A stretch of 64,000 bases of DNA from Verrucomicrobiota bacterium (GTDB lineage Bacteria; Verrucomicrobiota; Verrucomicrobiia; Opitutales; UBA953), in contig JAURLX010000021.1 in NCBI GenBank assembly GCA_030830965.1, forward strand, positions 62,001-126,000. The letters run 5' to 3'. The notes under the pieces are model-generated. The model searched no databases. It saw only the letters and a program-made list of their open reading frames with translations, and was not told the DNA's origin. The position numbers and the translations under genes are program-made. Below are positions 1 to 9,795 of this stretch, one piece after another (the stretch's first letter is position 1; each line of letters begins with the position of its first letter).

Positions 1-717
1 GACAAGGGGGTGCTGGTGCGCTTCGAGGTCCCGGTGGACAGGGCCAGGGCCTCCGACCCCGACAACTGGTCGCTGGCCACCTGGCATTACCGCCGTGCGC
101 CGTCCTACGGCTCGGCCCAGTACAAGGAAGACGGCGCGACGGGCAACGACTGGCTCACGCCGAGCGCGGCCTACGTGTCCGAAGACGGCAGGTCGGTCTT
201 CATCGCCACCCCTGGCATCAGGCCGGTCGAGCAACTGCGGGTGGGCTGGTCCATCGCCAGCGCAGACGGCCGCAGGATGGAGGACAACGCGTACACGACG
301 ATCCATGAACTGACGACCTTCGAGCCCTCCCAGGAGGGATTCGGCGACCTGCGGGTCGACCTCACGCCCCGACAGGCCAAGACGGCCGCCAAGGAGACGG
401 TGTCCGCCGAGGAAGGCCGACGGCTGGCGACCGTCTTCGGCTGCGTGGCCTGCCATTCGGTGACCGACGCCGCCATGACCAACGTGGGCCCGAAATGGAA
501 GGGGCTCTACGGCTCGAAGCGCGACTATGTGACCGACGCGAGGAAGAAGGGTTCGCTGACGGTGGACGACGCCTACCTCCGCGAATCCATCCTGAAACCC
601 GAGGCCAAGAAGCACGCTTCCTTCCTCAAGTCCGAGTTCGCGATGCCCAGCTTCGCCGGCGTGATGACCGACGCCCAGATCGACTCGGTCATCCTCTATA
701 TCCGCTCGCTACGCTGA
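1..717 (+). CDS. C-terminal part of a secreted c-type cytochrome protein (5' end outside window)
   Basis: The frame is open from base 1 (it reads DKGVLVRFEV), so the start lies upstream of the window and the internal GTG at 10 is not a real start. The last ~90 residues form a mono-haem cytochrome c domain: a CVACH haem motif followed by an AMPSF segment that can supply the axial methionine, ending in the usual helix (IDSVILYIRSLR). The preceding ~140 residues look like the C-terminal beta domain of the large PVC cytochrome/dehydrogenase proteins; I cannot name that domain with certainty. It should act in the periplasm in electron transfer during sugar or alcohol oxidation. The next gene starts one base after its stop, so the two are probably co-transcribed. 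Confidence 0.8.
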   Translation, partial: DKGVLVRFEVPVDRARASDPDNWSLATWHYRRAPSYGSAQYKEDGATGNDWLTPSAAYVSEDGRSVFIATPGIRPVEQLRVGWSIASADGRRMEDNAYTTIHELTTFEPSQEGFGDLRVDLTPRQAKTAAKETVSAEEGRRLATVFGCVACHSVTDAAMTNVGPKWKGLYGSKRDYVTDARKKGSLTVDDAYLRESILKPEAKKHASFLKSEFAMPSFAGVMTDAQIDSVILYIRSLR

Positions 718-718
718 C

Positions 719-2122
719 ATGGCACGCCTGCTCGCCGCCCTCGTCCTCTGCGCCGCCGCATCCTTCGGTTCGACGCGGCCGAACTTCGTGGTGGTGTTCA
801 TCGACGACCTGGGCTGGGGCGACTTCGGATGCTTCGGCGGCAAGGATGCACGCACGCCCGAAGTCGACCGGCTGGCCGCCGAGGGCCGCCGGTTCACCCA
901 GTTCTACGTCAATTCGCCGATCTGCTCGCCCTCGCGCTGCGCGCTGCTCACCGGACAGCATCCGCAGCGCTGGCGGATCACCTCCTACCTGAACAACCGG
1001 GCCGACAACGAGCGGCGCGGGCTGGCCCAATGGCTGGACCCGAAGGCGCCCTCGCTCGCGCGCACGCTCAAGGAGGCGGGCTACGCCACGGGCCAGTTCG
1101 GCAAATGGCATCTGGGCGGTCAACGCGACGTCGACGACGCGCCCGCGATCACGGCCTACGGTTACGACGCGTCGCTGACGAACTTCGAGGGCATGGGGCC
1201 GAAGCTGCTGCCGCTCACCCTCCGTCCGGGCGAGGAGAAGCCCGGACGCATCTGGGCCGACGCCGAAAGACTGGGCGGACCAGCGAAATGGATGCTCCGC
1301 TCCGAGATCACGTCCGGCTTCGTCGACGCGGCCTCGGCATTCATCGACCAGAGCACGACGGCAGGACGGCCTTTCTTCGTGACGGTCATGCCCGACGACG
1401 TCCACAGCCCGTTCTGGCCGCCGGTCACCGACTTCCGCGAAGGCAAACGCGGGCTCTACCTCGCGGTGCTCGAATCGATGGACCGTCAGCTGGGCCGTCT
1501 GTTCGCGAAGGTCCGCGCCGACGTCCGACTGCGCGACAACACCATCATCGTGCTTTGCTCGGACAACGGCCCGGAGCCGGGCGCAGGTTCGGCCGGACAG
1601 CTCCGCGGGCACAAGACCCAGATCTACGAGGGCGGGATCCGTTCACCGCTCGTGGCGTGGGCGCCCAGGCTGCTGCGGGGCGCACCCGGGGGCGAGGACA
1701 GCACCTCCATCATCGCCGCCTTTGACCTGGCCCCTTCGCTCGCCCGTCTGGCGGGCACGCGACACGAGGGCGCCGACGGCGAGGACGCTTCCGCCGCGCT
1801 GCTCGGGACCTCCGCCCACCGTCGCGCCAAGCCGCTCGTCTGGCGCCGCCCGCCCGATCGGAAGAACTGGCCCCCCGCCCTGCCCGAATCGCAGCCCGAC
1901 CTGGCCATCCGCGACGGGCGATGGAAGTTGCTCTGTGATTTCGACGGCTCCGGCGCCCGTCTCCACGACCTGGAGACGGATCCGAGTGAAAGCCGCGACT
2001 TGGCCGGGGCCGAACCTGCCCTAGCCGAGCGGCTGACCAAGGCCGTCCTGGAATGGCACCGCTCGATGCCCCCGGATGGCGCCCTTGGTCCCACGAAGCC
2101 CGCCGCGAAGAAGAAACGCTGA
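719..2122 (+). CDS. Secreted S1-type sulfatase
   Basis: Predicted to hydrolyse sulfate esters, probably on polysaccharide or glycan, outside the cytoplasm. An N-terminal signal peptide (about residues 1-18) precedes the metal-binding FIDDLGWG segment (D29, D30). The maturation motif CSPSR places the formylglycine cysteine at residue 69. GKWHLGG and the late SDNGPEPG motif complete the alkaline-phosphatase-like core, and 467 residues is normal for the family. The ATG lies one base after the upstream stop, with no clear Shine-Dalgarno. The protein ends in a short Lys-rich tail (PAAKKKR) that lies outside the fold. Activity needs a formylglycine-generating enzyme, which I do not see in this window. 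The substrate is unknown. Confidence 0.93.
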   Translation: MARLLAALVLCAAASFGSTRPNFVVVFIDDLGWGDFGCFGGKDARTPEVDRLAAEGRRFTQFYVNSPICSPSRCALLTGQHPQRWRITSYLNNRADNERRGLAQWLDPKAPSLARTLKEAGYATGQFGKWHLGGQRDVDDAPAITAYGYDASLTNFEGMGPKLLPLTLRPGEEKPGRIWADAERLGGPAKWMLRSEITSGFVDAASAFIDQSTTAGRPFFVTVMPDDVHSPFWPPVTDFREGKRGLYLAVLESMDRQLGRLFAKVRADVRLRDNTIIVLCSDNGPEPGAGSAGQLRGHKTQIYEGGIRSPLVAWAPRLLRGAPGGEDSTSIIAAFDLAPSLARLAGTRHEGADGEDASAALLGTSAHRRAKPLVWRRPPDRKNWPPALPESQPDLAIRDGRWKLLCDFDGSGARLHDLETDPSESRDLAGAEPALAERLTKAVLEWHRSMPPDGALGPTKPAAKKKR

Positions 2123-2167
2123 AGGTCCGGACTCGCAAACCCGGCCGCTTACCGCTGTCCTAGGGCC

Positions 2168-3715
2168 ATGCGCTCCCCACGCCTGCTTCCCCTCCTCGCC
2201 GCCGCCATCCTCGGCGCCGCCCCGTTGCTCGCCGCGGAATTCCGTCTGGCCGCCCCCATCTCCGACCACATGGTCCTGCAGCGCGGCAAACCCGTCGCCA
2301 TCTGGGGCTTCGCCGACGCCGGCGAGAAGGTCGGCGTGGAGTTCGGTGGCCAGAGCAAGCAGGCGGTCGCGGACGGCGACGGCCGCTGGGACGTGAGGCT
2401 CGACGCGATGGAGGCCAGCGCCCAGCCCCGCTCCCTGCTGGCGACCGGCAGAGACGGCCGGAAAATCGAGGTGAAGGATGTGCTCGTCGGCGAGGTCTGG
2501 CTCGGCTCCGGGCAGTCCAACATGGCAATGTCCGTGCAGGCCTCCAACGCCTTCGAAGCCGAGAAGGCCGCCGCCAACTTCCCTCTCATCCGGCACTACC
2601 AGGAGTCGTCCACCCATGCGGACAGGCCGAAAGCCGAAGGCAAAGGCGCTTGGAGCGCATGCACGCCCGACAACGTCGGCCGCTTCTCCGCCGTGCTCTA
2701 CTTCTTCGGCCGCGAGATCCATCGGGAAGTCGGCGTGCCCGTCGGCCTGATCAACACCTCCGTCGGCGGCACCCCGATCGAATCCTGGGTTTCCGCCGAG
2801 ACCCAGTCCTCCGACCCCGAGACCAAGGCCAACTTCGACGCCCGGTTGAGGGACCACCTCGCCTTCGACGAACGCAAGTCCGGCGAGCTTTTCGCCAAGC
2901 AAATGGCCTCATGGAAGGCCGCGGCCGCCAAGGCCAAGAAGGAAGGCAAGGCCTTCGTCGTGCGGGCGCCGAGGGACCCCCTTGCGATGCGCAGGCTCAA
3001 GGGCGGCCCCGCCGGACTCTACAACGGCAAGGTCGTCAACCTCGCCCCCTACACGCTCCGCGGCATGCTCTGGTACCAGGGAGAAGGCAACGCGCACAAC
3101 CCGCAGGCCGCCGCACTCTACCAGAAGCAGCTGTCGCAGCTCGTCACGAGCTGGCGCACCCTCTGGCAGGACGAAGTCCCCTTCGCCTGGGTGCAGCTGC
3201 CCAACTACCGCGACTCGGAGGCGGAGGGCTGGCCGCTCATGCGCGAATCGATGATGAAGGTCCTCGCGCTGCCGAAGACCGGCATGGCCGTCACGATCGA
3301 TATCGGCGACCCCAAGGACATCCACCCGAAGAACAAGCAGGACGTCGGCAAGCGCCTCTCCTACTGGGCCCTCGGCACGGTCTATGACCGCAAGGTTCCC
3401 GCAATCTGCGGCCCCCTGCCCTCCGGACACAAGGCGGAGGGAGCCTCCGTCACGGTGTCGTTCAAGCACGGCGAAGGCCTGAAGGCCCGCGACGGCGGCA
3501 CGCTCCGCGGATTCCTGATCGCCGGAGCCGACAAGTCCTGGAAGCCCGCCGCAGCCCGCATCGAAGGAGACAAAGTCGTGGTGAGCAGCCCTGAGGTGTC
3601 CGCGCCCGTCGCGGTGCGCTACGCCTGGGCGGAGAATCCCGACTGCAACCTCGTCAACGGGGCCGGACTGCCCGCCACCAGCTTCCGTACGGACGACTGG
3701 CCGGCGACGAAGTGA
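2168..3715 (+). CDS. Secreted sialate O-acetylesterase-like SGNH hydrolase
   Basis: A 515-residue exported esterase expected to remove O-acetyl groups from sialic acids or plant-type glycans. A signal peptide ending around AAPLLAAE precedes the family start (RLAAPISDHMVLQR). The GSGQSNM block gives the nucleophile S117, WYQGEGN lies near residue 300, and the late DIHPKNK block carries the catalytic Asp and His. Order and length fit the sialate O-acetylesterase family (DUF303/CE20-type). It lies 45 bp after a sulfatase in a region rich in sulfatases and sialidase-like proteins, which suggests removal of substituents from one class of glycan. The actual acyl substrate cannot be read from the sequence. 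Confidence 0.88.
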   Translation: MRSPRLLPLLAAAILGAAPLLAAEFRLAAPISDHMVLQRGKPVAIWGFADAGEKVGVEFGGQSKQAVADGDGRWDVRLDAMEASAQPRSLLATGRDGRKIEVKDVLVGEVWLGSGQSNMAMSVQASNAFEAEKAAANFPLIRHYQESSTHADRPKAEGKGAWSACTPDNVGRFSAVLYFFGREIHREVGVPVGLINTSVGGTPIESWVSAETQSSDPETKANFDARLRDHLAFDERKSGELFAKQMASWKAAAAKAKKEGKAFVVRAPRDPLAMRRLKGGPAGLYNGKVVNLAPYTLRGMLWYQGEGNAHNPQAAALYQKQLSQLVTSWRTLWQDEVPFAWVQLPNYRDSEAEGWPLMRESMMKVLALPKTGMAVTIDIGDPKDIHPKNKQDVGKRLSYWALGTVYDRKVPAICGPLPSGHKAEGASVTVSFKHGEGLKARDGGTLRGFLIAGADKSWKPAAARIEGDKVVVSSPEVSAPVAVRYAWAENPDCNLVNGAGLPATSFRTDDWPATK

Positions 3716-3775
3716 GACGACGACAGCGGCTAAATATGTCCTTCTAATCGGCGGAAGGCGCCGCAACCTGCGCGC

Positions 3776-6700
3776 ATGCTCCGCACCCTGAGTCCGGTCA
3801 TCGTCCACGTCATCGCCGCGTACTCCCTGGCTCAGGTCGCCCCCCAGAAGGACGCGGCCGGCTCGACGCCGGCCGGGGCCAACTTGCCGCCTTTCATCCA
3901 GGGGCTCCAGCTGCCTGGTCACGACTACTGGACCGGCGTGCACTGGGAAGGAGTCAGGCCCGAGCTAGGCTCCCCCGGCGTCCGGGTGATCGAGAGCGGA
4001 CGATTCTGGCTGGCACAGAACACGGGCACGCTGGCTTTCCCCTCGTTTGGAGGGTTCGGAGATCGCCATCCGGGCGCCTACGCGACGGGCGCCTACCCGA
4101 CTTATGACTTGGCGTTCGGACGGCCCGCGGATGAGGAGGCCCCGGGGCAGCCGCTGGCCCGTCCAGGCCCGGAGAGAACAGGCATGACGATGCCGACCGG
4201 CCTCAAGAGCCTGTCACTCACCGTCGACGGCGTGGAGTACGACATCATCCGCGGCAAGCCCTGGGACGGGAAGTCCGGTCCGCGCGTGATGGAGTCCGGG
4301 AGATTCCTGCAGCGCATGGACATCCTCGGCCTCGACGTGAGCAACGCCCAGGGCCAGCGGCTGCAGGGGGACTTCAGATTCGAGACCGTGGCCTGGCCGG
4401 ACCGCCTATCCTTCTTGCTGCACGCACGTCCGCCCCTCGAACCCATCCTCGAAGGGGAAGCCTCCTTCGGCGTCCGAGGCGGGGGCTTCGGACTGACGGG
4501 GAGCAATCATCTCGAGATTCCCTCCCACCCCTCCCTCGCGGCGCGAAGCTTCACCCTGGAGCTCTGGGTCTACGTGCCCGAGGATACGGGCGAGGCCACG
4601 AAGCAGACGCCCTGGATCTTCTGCCGGGGGGCCAACGAAGAAAGCGCGGGCGGTCTAGGCATCACGCTGGCCGGGACCAGGCTAGCCGCCCGGTTCAACG
4701 GGCCCGGCGGGAGAAAAAGCGCCCGGATGCTGGTCTCACCCTCCGAGGTCAGGACCGAGGCGTGGAACCATGTCGCGCTCACCTACGACGGCGGACGCTA
4801 CGTCTTCTTCGTGAACGGCGCGCCCGCCGGACACTTCCAGGAGGAAGGGGCGCGGGTGAGCGGCGACGTACCGATCACGATCGGCCGCCGCGGGGACGGC
4901 CACGGCGACGGCTACCACTTCAAGGGCGTGGTCGACGAGCTGCGGTCCCATCCGCGGGCTCTGACGGCATCTGAGATCGGCGCCCGTGCGGCGCGCCGAC
5001 CCGCCGCCACGATCGACGGCGGGCTCGCGCTGTCTTTCAACGACCAGGTCGCGGCCCGGGAACGGCGGGGACGTCGCGAATGGAAGGACGTCCGCATGGG
5101 GATGGCTTTTGGGAAGCCAGGCAACGACACCCGAAGCATCTTCGCCACGGCACCGTTCACCATCAACTGGAACGGCCCGACGCCGGCGGACGTCTCCGGC
5201 TGGCATCGTGGCCTGCTGGTGGTGCGGCGGGACAGCGCGTACAGGGTCGGCGCAGAACCTGCAGCGAGCGGAGAAAGATTGACGCTCACCGCACAGGACA
5301 AGGACACCGGGGCCGCGCTGCCCGTGACCTGGGACGAGGCGCTCGGCTGCTTCAAGGTCGACCTGGACTCCGTCAGGGGCGCCGGGCAAGGCAACGACCT
5401 GCTGGAACGCGTGCGCCTCCGGCTCGGCCGGACGGGCGATCGCCGCTTCAACGATGTGGCCAGGGTGATGTTCATCAAGACCGCCGCCGGCCTCCGGCAC
5501 GCGCTGGGCGCCCCCGTCACGGGGATCACCGCGGTCCTGCGCGGGCCGGACGGCACGCCCACCGGGATTCCGGTCCAGCTGAGCAAGAACTGGCACACGC
5601 AACCCGGAGACGATGAGAACGCTGGCGTCTGGTTCCATGGCGTGACGATGCTCCAGCTCGACATCGCCAGCCGGGAGGTCGAACTGGAGCTCGCCCTGGC
5701 CTACGGACACTGGGGGAGGCTCCCCGCCGTGTCCCATTCGCAGCTGAGCCTCATCGGCTGGGGCGTGAACAGGGTCTGGGAGGAGGCGGCGATCGGAGCC
5801 TGGGGGGAAACTTTCTGCTTCGAGCCCGAGCGCGTGCAGCGCGGCAACATCGTCCTGGATGTCAGACCCCTGATGGTGACGCCTACGCGCGGCGAAAGAT
5901 GGCAATGGACCAACAACGTCGGCGGGGCGGACTGGTTCATCCTCGAGACCGCCCAGTCGCCCTCGGCGAGGCTCCTTCCGACCGATGTGAGGACCGCCTA
6001 CCTCTCGCAGGGGCCCTGCCTCTCGCGGACCGTGTACACCGGCGGGCTGGGCAGGAACACGAGCCGATTCGGCGGGCCCATCGCCACCCGCGCCGAGGTC
6101 GAGATCGGCCGCACGACCGACATCGCGCGGGCCAGCTACCGCCTGCGACTCGATGTCAAGGAGCAGGTGGACTTCCAGCGCTTCACCGTATTCCAGATGG
6201 GCTCCGAGCAGTACAACTACCCGCGTGAGGAGGCCTTCGCCCTGGGGGACGCCGGAGGCGTCCTGCGCGCCTGGAAGCCCGAGCCCCACGGCAAGGAGGA
6301 CGGACGCACCGTGCTCGGCGCACCCCAGGAAATGGCCGGCCGGACGCCGTGGGTCTCCCTGCATGGCGGCAAGGACCCTCTTTTTGCGCGCACCGGAGCC
6401 TTCGCCGACCGCGGCTTCATCATCCGCTCCTGGAAGGCCGTGCTGGGCGGACAGCCGGCGAACCCCTGGATTGTTGAACGGAATTCGATTCCTCCCCGGA
6501 GGATGCGCACGGTCACGCTGGATATCACCGCGCCGCCCGGCGTTAAGTCGCTCCTGCCCGGCGACTACGTCGAGGCGCTCATCGAGCACGTCGTGATCCC
6601 AAGAAGCGCGGACGACTACTACGGTCCCGACGAGAAGCTCAGGGAGGCCCTTCGAACCCGTTCGGCACCGGAGATGGTCCTGCGGGAGGCCAAGCAGGGG

Positions 6701-7108
6701 GCGAGGGATGTCACGGTATCGGTCGGCCGGCTACGATCGCTGCATCCTGCCGTCTCCGTGGAATGCCAGGACAACCGCGCCGAGATCACCCTCGCGGGCG
6801 GCGTCGGCCATGTGCCCTTGCGCTTTTCCGGCCTGACCCTGCCGCCACGCCGCATTCAGGTGCTGCTCGACGGCAAGCCGGCCGTCCCTGCGACCGGGGA
6901 CAAGCCCGCCGCCCCCGCCATCCCGGGAACGCCGCCCGATCCGGCCTCGCACGGGACCGAGTTCTGGCAGATTGAGCCGGCGCCCGACCGGCGAAGCTAC
7001 GCCTTTGTCATCAACCTGCCCGCCGGGGAGAACCCCCGCCGCATCACCGTCGGCGAACCCCCGCCGCCCCCTGCGGGGTTGCCAGCCAAGGAGGCCGACC
7101 CACGATGA
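3776..7108 (+). CDS. Large secreted protein with LamG/concanavalin-like domain, function unknown
   Basis: An 1110-residue protein with a probable signal peptide (residues 1-20). A clear LamG-type jelly roll spans about residues 242-400, with SFTLELWVYVP, WNHVALTYDGG, FVNGAPAGHF and the closing GVVDELRSHPRALTASEI. Such domains usually bind carbohydrate. The remaining ~850 residues are beta-rich by appearance and match no family I recognise. No catalytic motif or transmembrane helix is evident. It sits between an acetylesterase and a sulfatase, whose start is 5 bp after its stop. A role in binding or processing the polysaccharide attacked by its neighbours is an inference. Several long antisense frames here are shadows caused by GC-rich codon use. 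Confidence 0.8.
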   Translation: MLRTLSPVIVHVIAAYSLAQVAPQKDAAGSTPAGANLPPFIQGLQLPGHDYWTGVHWEGVRPELGSPGVRVIESGRFWLAQNTGTLAFPSFGGFGDRHPGAYATGAYPTYDLAFGRPADEEAPGQPLARPGPERTGMTMPTGLKSLSLTVDGVEYDIIRGKPWDGKSGPRVMESGRFLQRMDILGLDVSNAQGQRLQGDFRFETVAWPDRLSFLLHARPPLEPILEGEASFGVRGGGFGLTGSNHLEIPSHPSLAARSFTLELWVYVPEDTGEATKQTPWIFCRGANEESAGGLGITLAGTRLAARFNGPGGRKSARMLVSPSEVRTEAWNHVALTYDGGRYVFFVNGAPAGHFQEEGARVSGDVPITIGRRGDGHGDGYHFKGVVDELRSHPRALTASEIGARAARRPAATIDGGLALSFNDQVAARERRGRREWKDVRMGMAFGKPGNDTRSIFATAPFTINWNGPTPADVSGWHRGLLVVRRDSAYRVGAEPAASGERLTLTAQDKDTGAALPVTWDEALGCFKVDLDSVRGAGQGNDLLERVRLRLGRTGDRRFNDVARVMFIKTAAGLRHALGAPVTGITAVLRGPDGTPTGIPVQLSKNWHTQPGDDENAGVWFHGVTMLQLDIASREVELELALAYGHWGRLPAVSHSQLSLIGWGVNRVWEEAAIGAWGETFCFEPERVQRGNIVLDVRPLMVTPTRGERWQWTNNVGGADWFILETAQSPSARLLPTDVRTAYLSQGPCLSRTVYTGGLGRNTSRFGGPIATRAEVEIGRTTDIARASYRLRLDVKEQVDFQRFTVFQMGSEQYNYPREEAFALGDAGGVLRAWKPEPHGKEDGRTVLGAPQEMAGRTPWVSLHGGKDPLFARTGAFADRGFIIRSWKAVLGGQPANPWIVERNSIPPRRMRTVTLDITAPPGVKSLLPGDYVEALIEHVVIPRSADDYYGPDEKLREALRTRSAPEMVLREAKQGARDVTVSVGRLRSLHPAVSVECQDNRAEITLAGGVGHVPLRFSGLTLPPRRIQVLLDGKPAVPATGDKPAAPAIPGTPPDPASHGTEFWQIEPAPDRRSYAFVINLPAGENPRRITVGEPPPPPAGLPAKEADPR

Positions 7109-7112
7109 GGGG

Positions 7113-8576
7113 ATGCGTCTCATCCCGCTCCTGCTTGCACTGATCGCGGCGTCCGGCGCCGCCGCGAGCCGCCAGCCCAACTTCGTCTACGTCTTCTCCG
7201 ACGACCAGCGCTGGGACGCGATGGGGGCGGTGCAGCGTGAACAGGGCGACAAAGGCCGTTTCCCCTGGCTGCGGACCCCGAACCTCGACCGTCTGGCGGC
7301 CGAAGGGCTGCGCTTCCGCAACGCCTTCGTCGTGAACTCCCTCTGCGCACCCTCGCGGGCCTCATTGGTGACGGGCCAATACGGGCACCTCAACGGCGTG
7401 ACGAACAACCATACGCCGCACCCGGAGGGCAACGTGAGCCTGCCCGCGCTCCTGCGCGGCGCCGGGTACGTCTCGGGTTTCTTTGGAAAGTGGCACCACG
7501 GCAGCCAGTCGGGCAAACGACCCGGCTTCGACACCTCGGCGAGCTTCACCGGACAGGGCGTGTACTTCGACTGCCCCGTCGAGGTCGACGGCGTGCGCCG
7601 CGCGACCAAGGGATTCGTCGACGACGTGACCACCGATCTCGCGATGGACTTCATCCGCGCCAACCGCGAGCGCCCCTTCCTGACGATCCTCGCCTTCAAG
7701 ACTTGCCACGGGCCCTTCACCCCGCCGCCCCGTCATGAGAAGGCCTACGAAGGCGAACAGGCCCGCGCCGTGCCCAATCTGGGGCTGAAGCCGCCCTACC
7801 TTAAGAGCGTCGGCCCCAAGGCCGCGGCCGCCGCGGCCGCGGCTCCGGCGGGCCTCGTCCCGACCAACCTGAACATGTTCAGGGGCATCAACGCCGTCGA
7901 CGACAACGTCGGGCGCCTGCTCGCCCTGCTCGATGAACTCAGGCTGGCGGAGGACACGGTCTTCGTCTTCTCCAGCGATAACGGCTACTACCTCGGCGAG
8001 CATGCGCTCGGGGACAAGCGTTCGGCCTACGACGAATCCCTGCGGATTCCGATGGTCGTCCGCTACCCGCGCGCCGTGAAAGGAGGCCGCACCGACGACC
8101 GCATCGTCCTCAACGTCGACCCCGCGCCCACCTTCCTCGACCTGGCCGGGGTGCCCATCCCCGCCGCCGTGCAGGGGCGCAGCTGGCGGCCGCTGCTGGA
8201 GGCCCGCGAGGATGTCGCATGGCGCGACGCCTTCTTCTACTGCTACTTCTTCGAAAGGGGATTCGGCGTGCCCACGACGACGGCCGTGCGCACAAACGAT
8301 GCGAAGATGATCAAGTATCCTGGCCACGACGATTGGACCGAGGTCTTCGATCTGAAGGCGGATCCCTACGAGACCCGCAACTTGGCGAACGCCCCGGAGG
8401 CCGCCGACCTGCGCACGAGACTTGAGGCCGAATACGAAAGGCAGTCCAAGGCCGTGGCCTTCCGCATCCCTGACTTCGCCGACACGCCGCCGGCCGACGG
8501 CTCCCTGCCCGCGCCCAAGGACGCCGCCGAGAAGAAGGGCGGCAAAAAGAAGAAGAAGGCGGGGGCCGCCAAATGA
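7113..8576 (+). CDS. Secreted S1-type sulfatase with long Lys-rich tail
   Basis: A 487-residue exported sulfatase. I chose the ATG at 7113, which follows GAGGGG directly and opens a signal peptide (MRLIPLLLALIAAS); the longer frame would extend back into the upstream gene. Metal-binding FSDDQRWD and the maturation motif CAPSR (formylglycine cysteine C78) are present, as are GKWHHG and FSSDNGYYLGEH. The last motif resembles iduronate-2-sulfatase and choline-sulfatase-like members. The C-terminus is an unusually long basic tail, about 14 residues of almost only Lys, Gly and Ala, which is not part of the fold. The next gene overlaps the stop codon by 4 bp, so the two are translationally coupled. 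Confidence 0.92.
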   Translation: MRLIPLLLALIAASGAAASRQPNFVYVFSDDQRWDAMGAVQREQGDKGRFPWLRTPNLDRLAAEGLRFRNAFVVNSLCAPSRASLVTGQYGHLNGVTNNHTPHPEGNVSLPALLRGAGYVSGFFGKWHHGSQSGKRPGFDTSASFTGQGVYFDCPVEVDGVRRATKGFVDDVTTDLAMDFIRANRERPFLTILAFKTCHGPFTPPPRHEKAYEGEQARAVPNLGLKPPYLKSVGPKAAAAAAAAPAGLVPTNLNMFRGINAVDDNVGRLLALLDELRLAEDTVFVFSSDNGYYLGEHALGDKRSAYDESLRIPMVVRYPRAVKGGRTDDRIVLNVDPAPTFLDLAGVPIPAAVQGRSWRPLLEAREDVAWRDAFFYCYFFERGFGVPTTTAVRTNDAKMIKYPGHDDWTEVFDLKADPYETRNLANAPEAADLRTRLEAEYERQSKAVAFRIPDFADTPPADGSLPAPKDAAEKKGGKKKKKAGAAK

Positions 8577-9745
8577 GAGGGCGCCTCCTGCTGCTGGCGG
8601 CGACGGGCGCGATCTTCTCCGGGTGCGCCTCGCCCCGCCACCCTTCCGACGTCTGGGACTCCGAAGGTCCGGTGCCGCTGGTCGCCGACCAGCCGCGCGT
8701 CCGGAACGTGCGCTTCCAGGTCATCAAGCCCTACGAATTCGCCCTGGACGGCTACCGATTCCTGCACGGCGTAGCCCTCGCCTCCCATCAAGGCCGGCTC
8801 TACGCAACCTTCGGTCATAACCAAGGAGGCGAGAACACTTCGAGCGAGGAAGCGCGCTTCACCTGCAGCGAGGACGACGGCCGCACCTGGAGCCCCGTAC
8901 GCACCATCGACGGCGCGCCGGAACCCGAAGTCGGGGTCAGCCATGGCGTGATGCTCTCGCATGAAGGCCGCCTGTGGGCCTTCCACGGCGCCTACAAGGG
9001 GACGCTCAAGGACGTGCACACGCGCGCCTACCAGCTGCAGGCGGACGGATCCTGGAAGAAGCTCGGCATGGTGGTCGGCGGCGGCTTCTGGCCGCTCGAA
9101 CCGCCCGTCCCGCTCGGCGACGGCAACTGGATCATGTCCGGTGCCTCGATCGGCGGACAGAACCCGCCTGCCGTGGCGATCAGCCGCGGGGACGACTTCA
9201 CGAAGTGGGACCTCGTCCGGATCCCGATGTCGCCGGGACTCGGCAGCGTCTGGGGCGAATCCGCCGTCGTGGTGAACGGCAAGAGCGTGCACCTCTACTC
9301 ACGCTACGGACAGAAGGCGCAGCTGCTCACCGCGGTGAGCCGCGACCGCGGCCGCACCTGGACGTCCCTCTCGCCTTCCGACATGCCCATGGCCGCCACC
9401 AAGCCCTGCGCCGGCATGCTGTCGGACGGACGTCGCTACCTCATCAGCTCCATCAGTGGCGACGGAGGCAACCGACGAGCCCCGCTTAGCATCGCGCTCT
9501 CGGAACCTGGCGAGGAAGGTTTCAGCCGCATCTTCGTCATCCGGGACGCGGTCCACCCCCGGGGGGCCGGGGAGTCCCATCCCAAGGCCGCCCTCGCTTA
9601 CCCCTGCGCCCTCGAGATGGGCGGTTTCCTCTACGTCGGCTACTCCAATAGCGGCGGAGGAGCGGGCCGGGTCGGCACAGGTCGCGAACTTTGGAACAAC
9701 AACAGCGCCGAGCTCGCCGTCATCCCCCTGGATTCGCTCCGCTGA
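8573..9745 (+). CDS. Sialidase-like (BNR/Asp-box) exported protein, possible lipoprotein
   Basis: A 390-residue six-bladed beta-propeller candidate. The leader MRGRLLLLAATGAIFSGC ends in a lipobox-like Cys (C18), suggesting a lipoprotein. At least two Asp-box motifs (S-x-D-x-G-x-x-W) are visible: SEDDGRTW and SRDRGRTW. The family includes exo-sialidases and other glycoside hydrolases, but the full set of sialidase catalytic residues cannot be confirmed here. The ATG overlaps the sulfatase stop (ATGA), which implies coupled synthesis with that enzyme. A role in trimming terminal sugars from a sulfated glycan is inferred from this context. Confidence 0.78.
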   Translation: MRGRLLLLAATGAIFSGCASPRHPSDVWDSEGPVPLVADQPRVRNVRFQVIKPYEFALDGYRFLHGVALASHQGRLYATFGHNQGGENTSSEEARFTCSEDDGRTWSPVRTIDGAPEPEVGVSHGVMLSHEGRLWAFHGAYKGTLKDVHTRAYQLQADGSWKKLGMVVGGGFWPLEPPVPLGDGNWIMSGASIGGQNPPAVAISRGDDFTKWDLVRIPMSPGLGSVWGESAVVVNGKSVHLYSRYGQKAQLLTAVSRDRGRTWTSLSPSDMPMAATKPCAGMLSDGRRYLISSISGDGGNRRAPLSIALSEPGEEGFSRIFVIRDAVHPRGAGESHPKAALAYPCALEMGGFLYVGYSNSGGGAGRVGTGRELWNNNSAELAVIPLDSLR

Positions 9746-9795
9746 ATCGCCTGTTTTGTTTGGCAAGACGGCCGTTTCCCTTTGACGTAGGGGGC

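Noticed and set aside
4736-6589. 617-codon minus-strand frame inside the LamG protein gene
   Set aside because: No recognisable domain and typical antisense composition.
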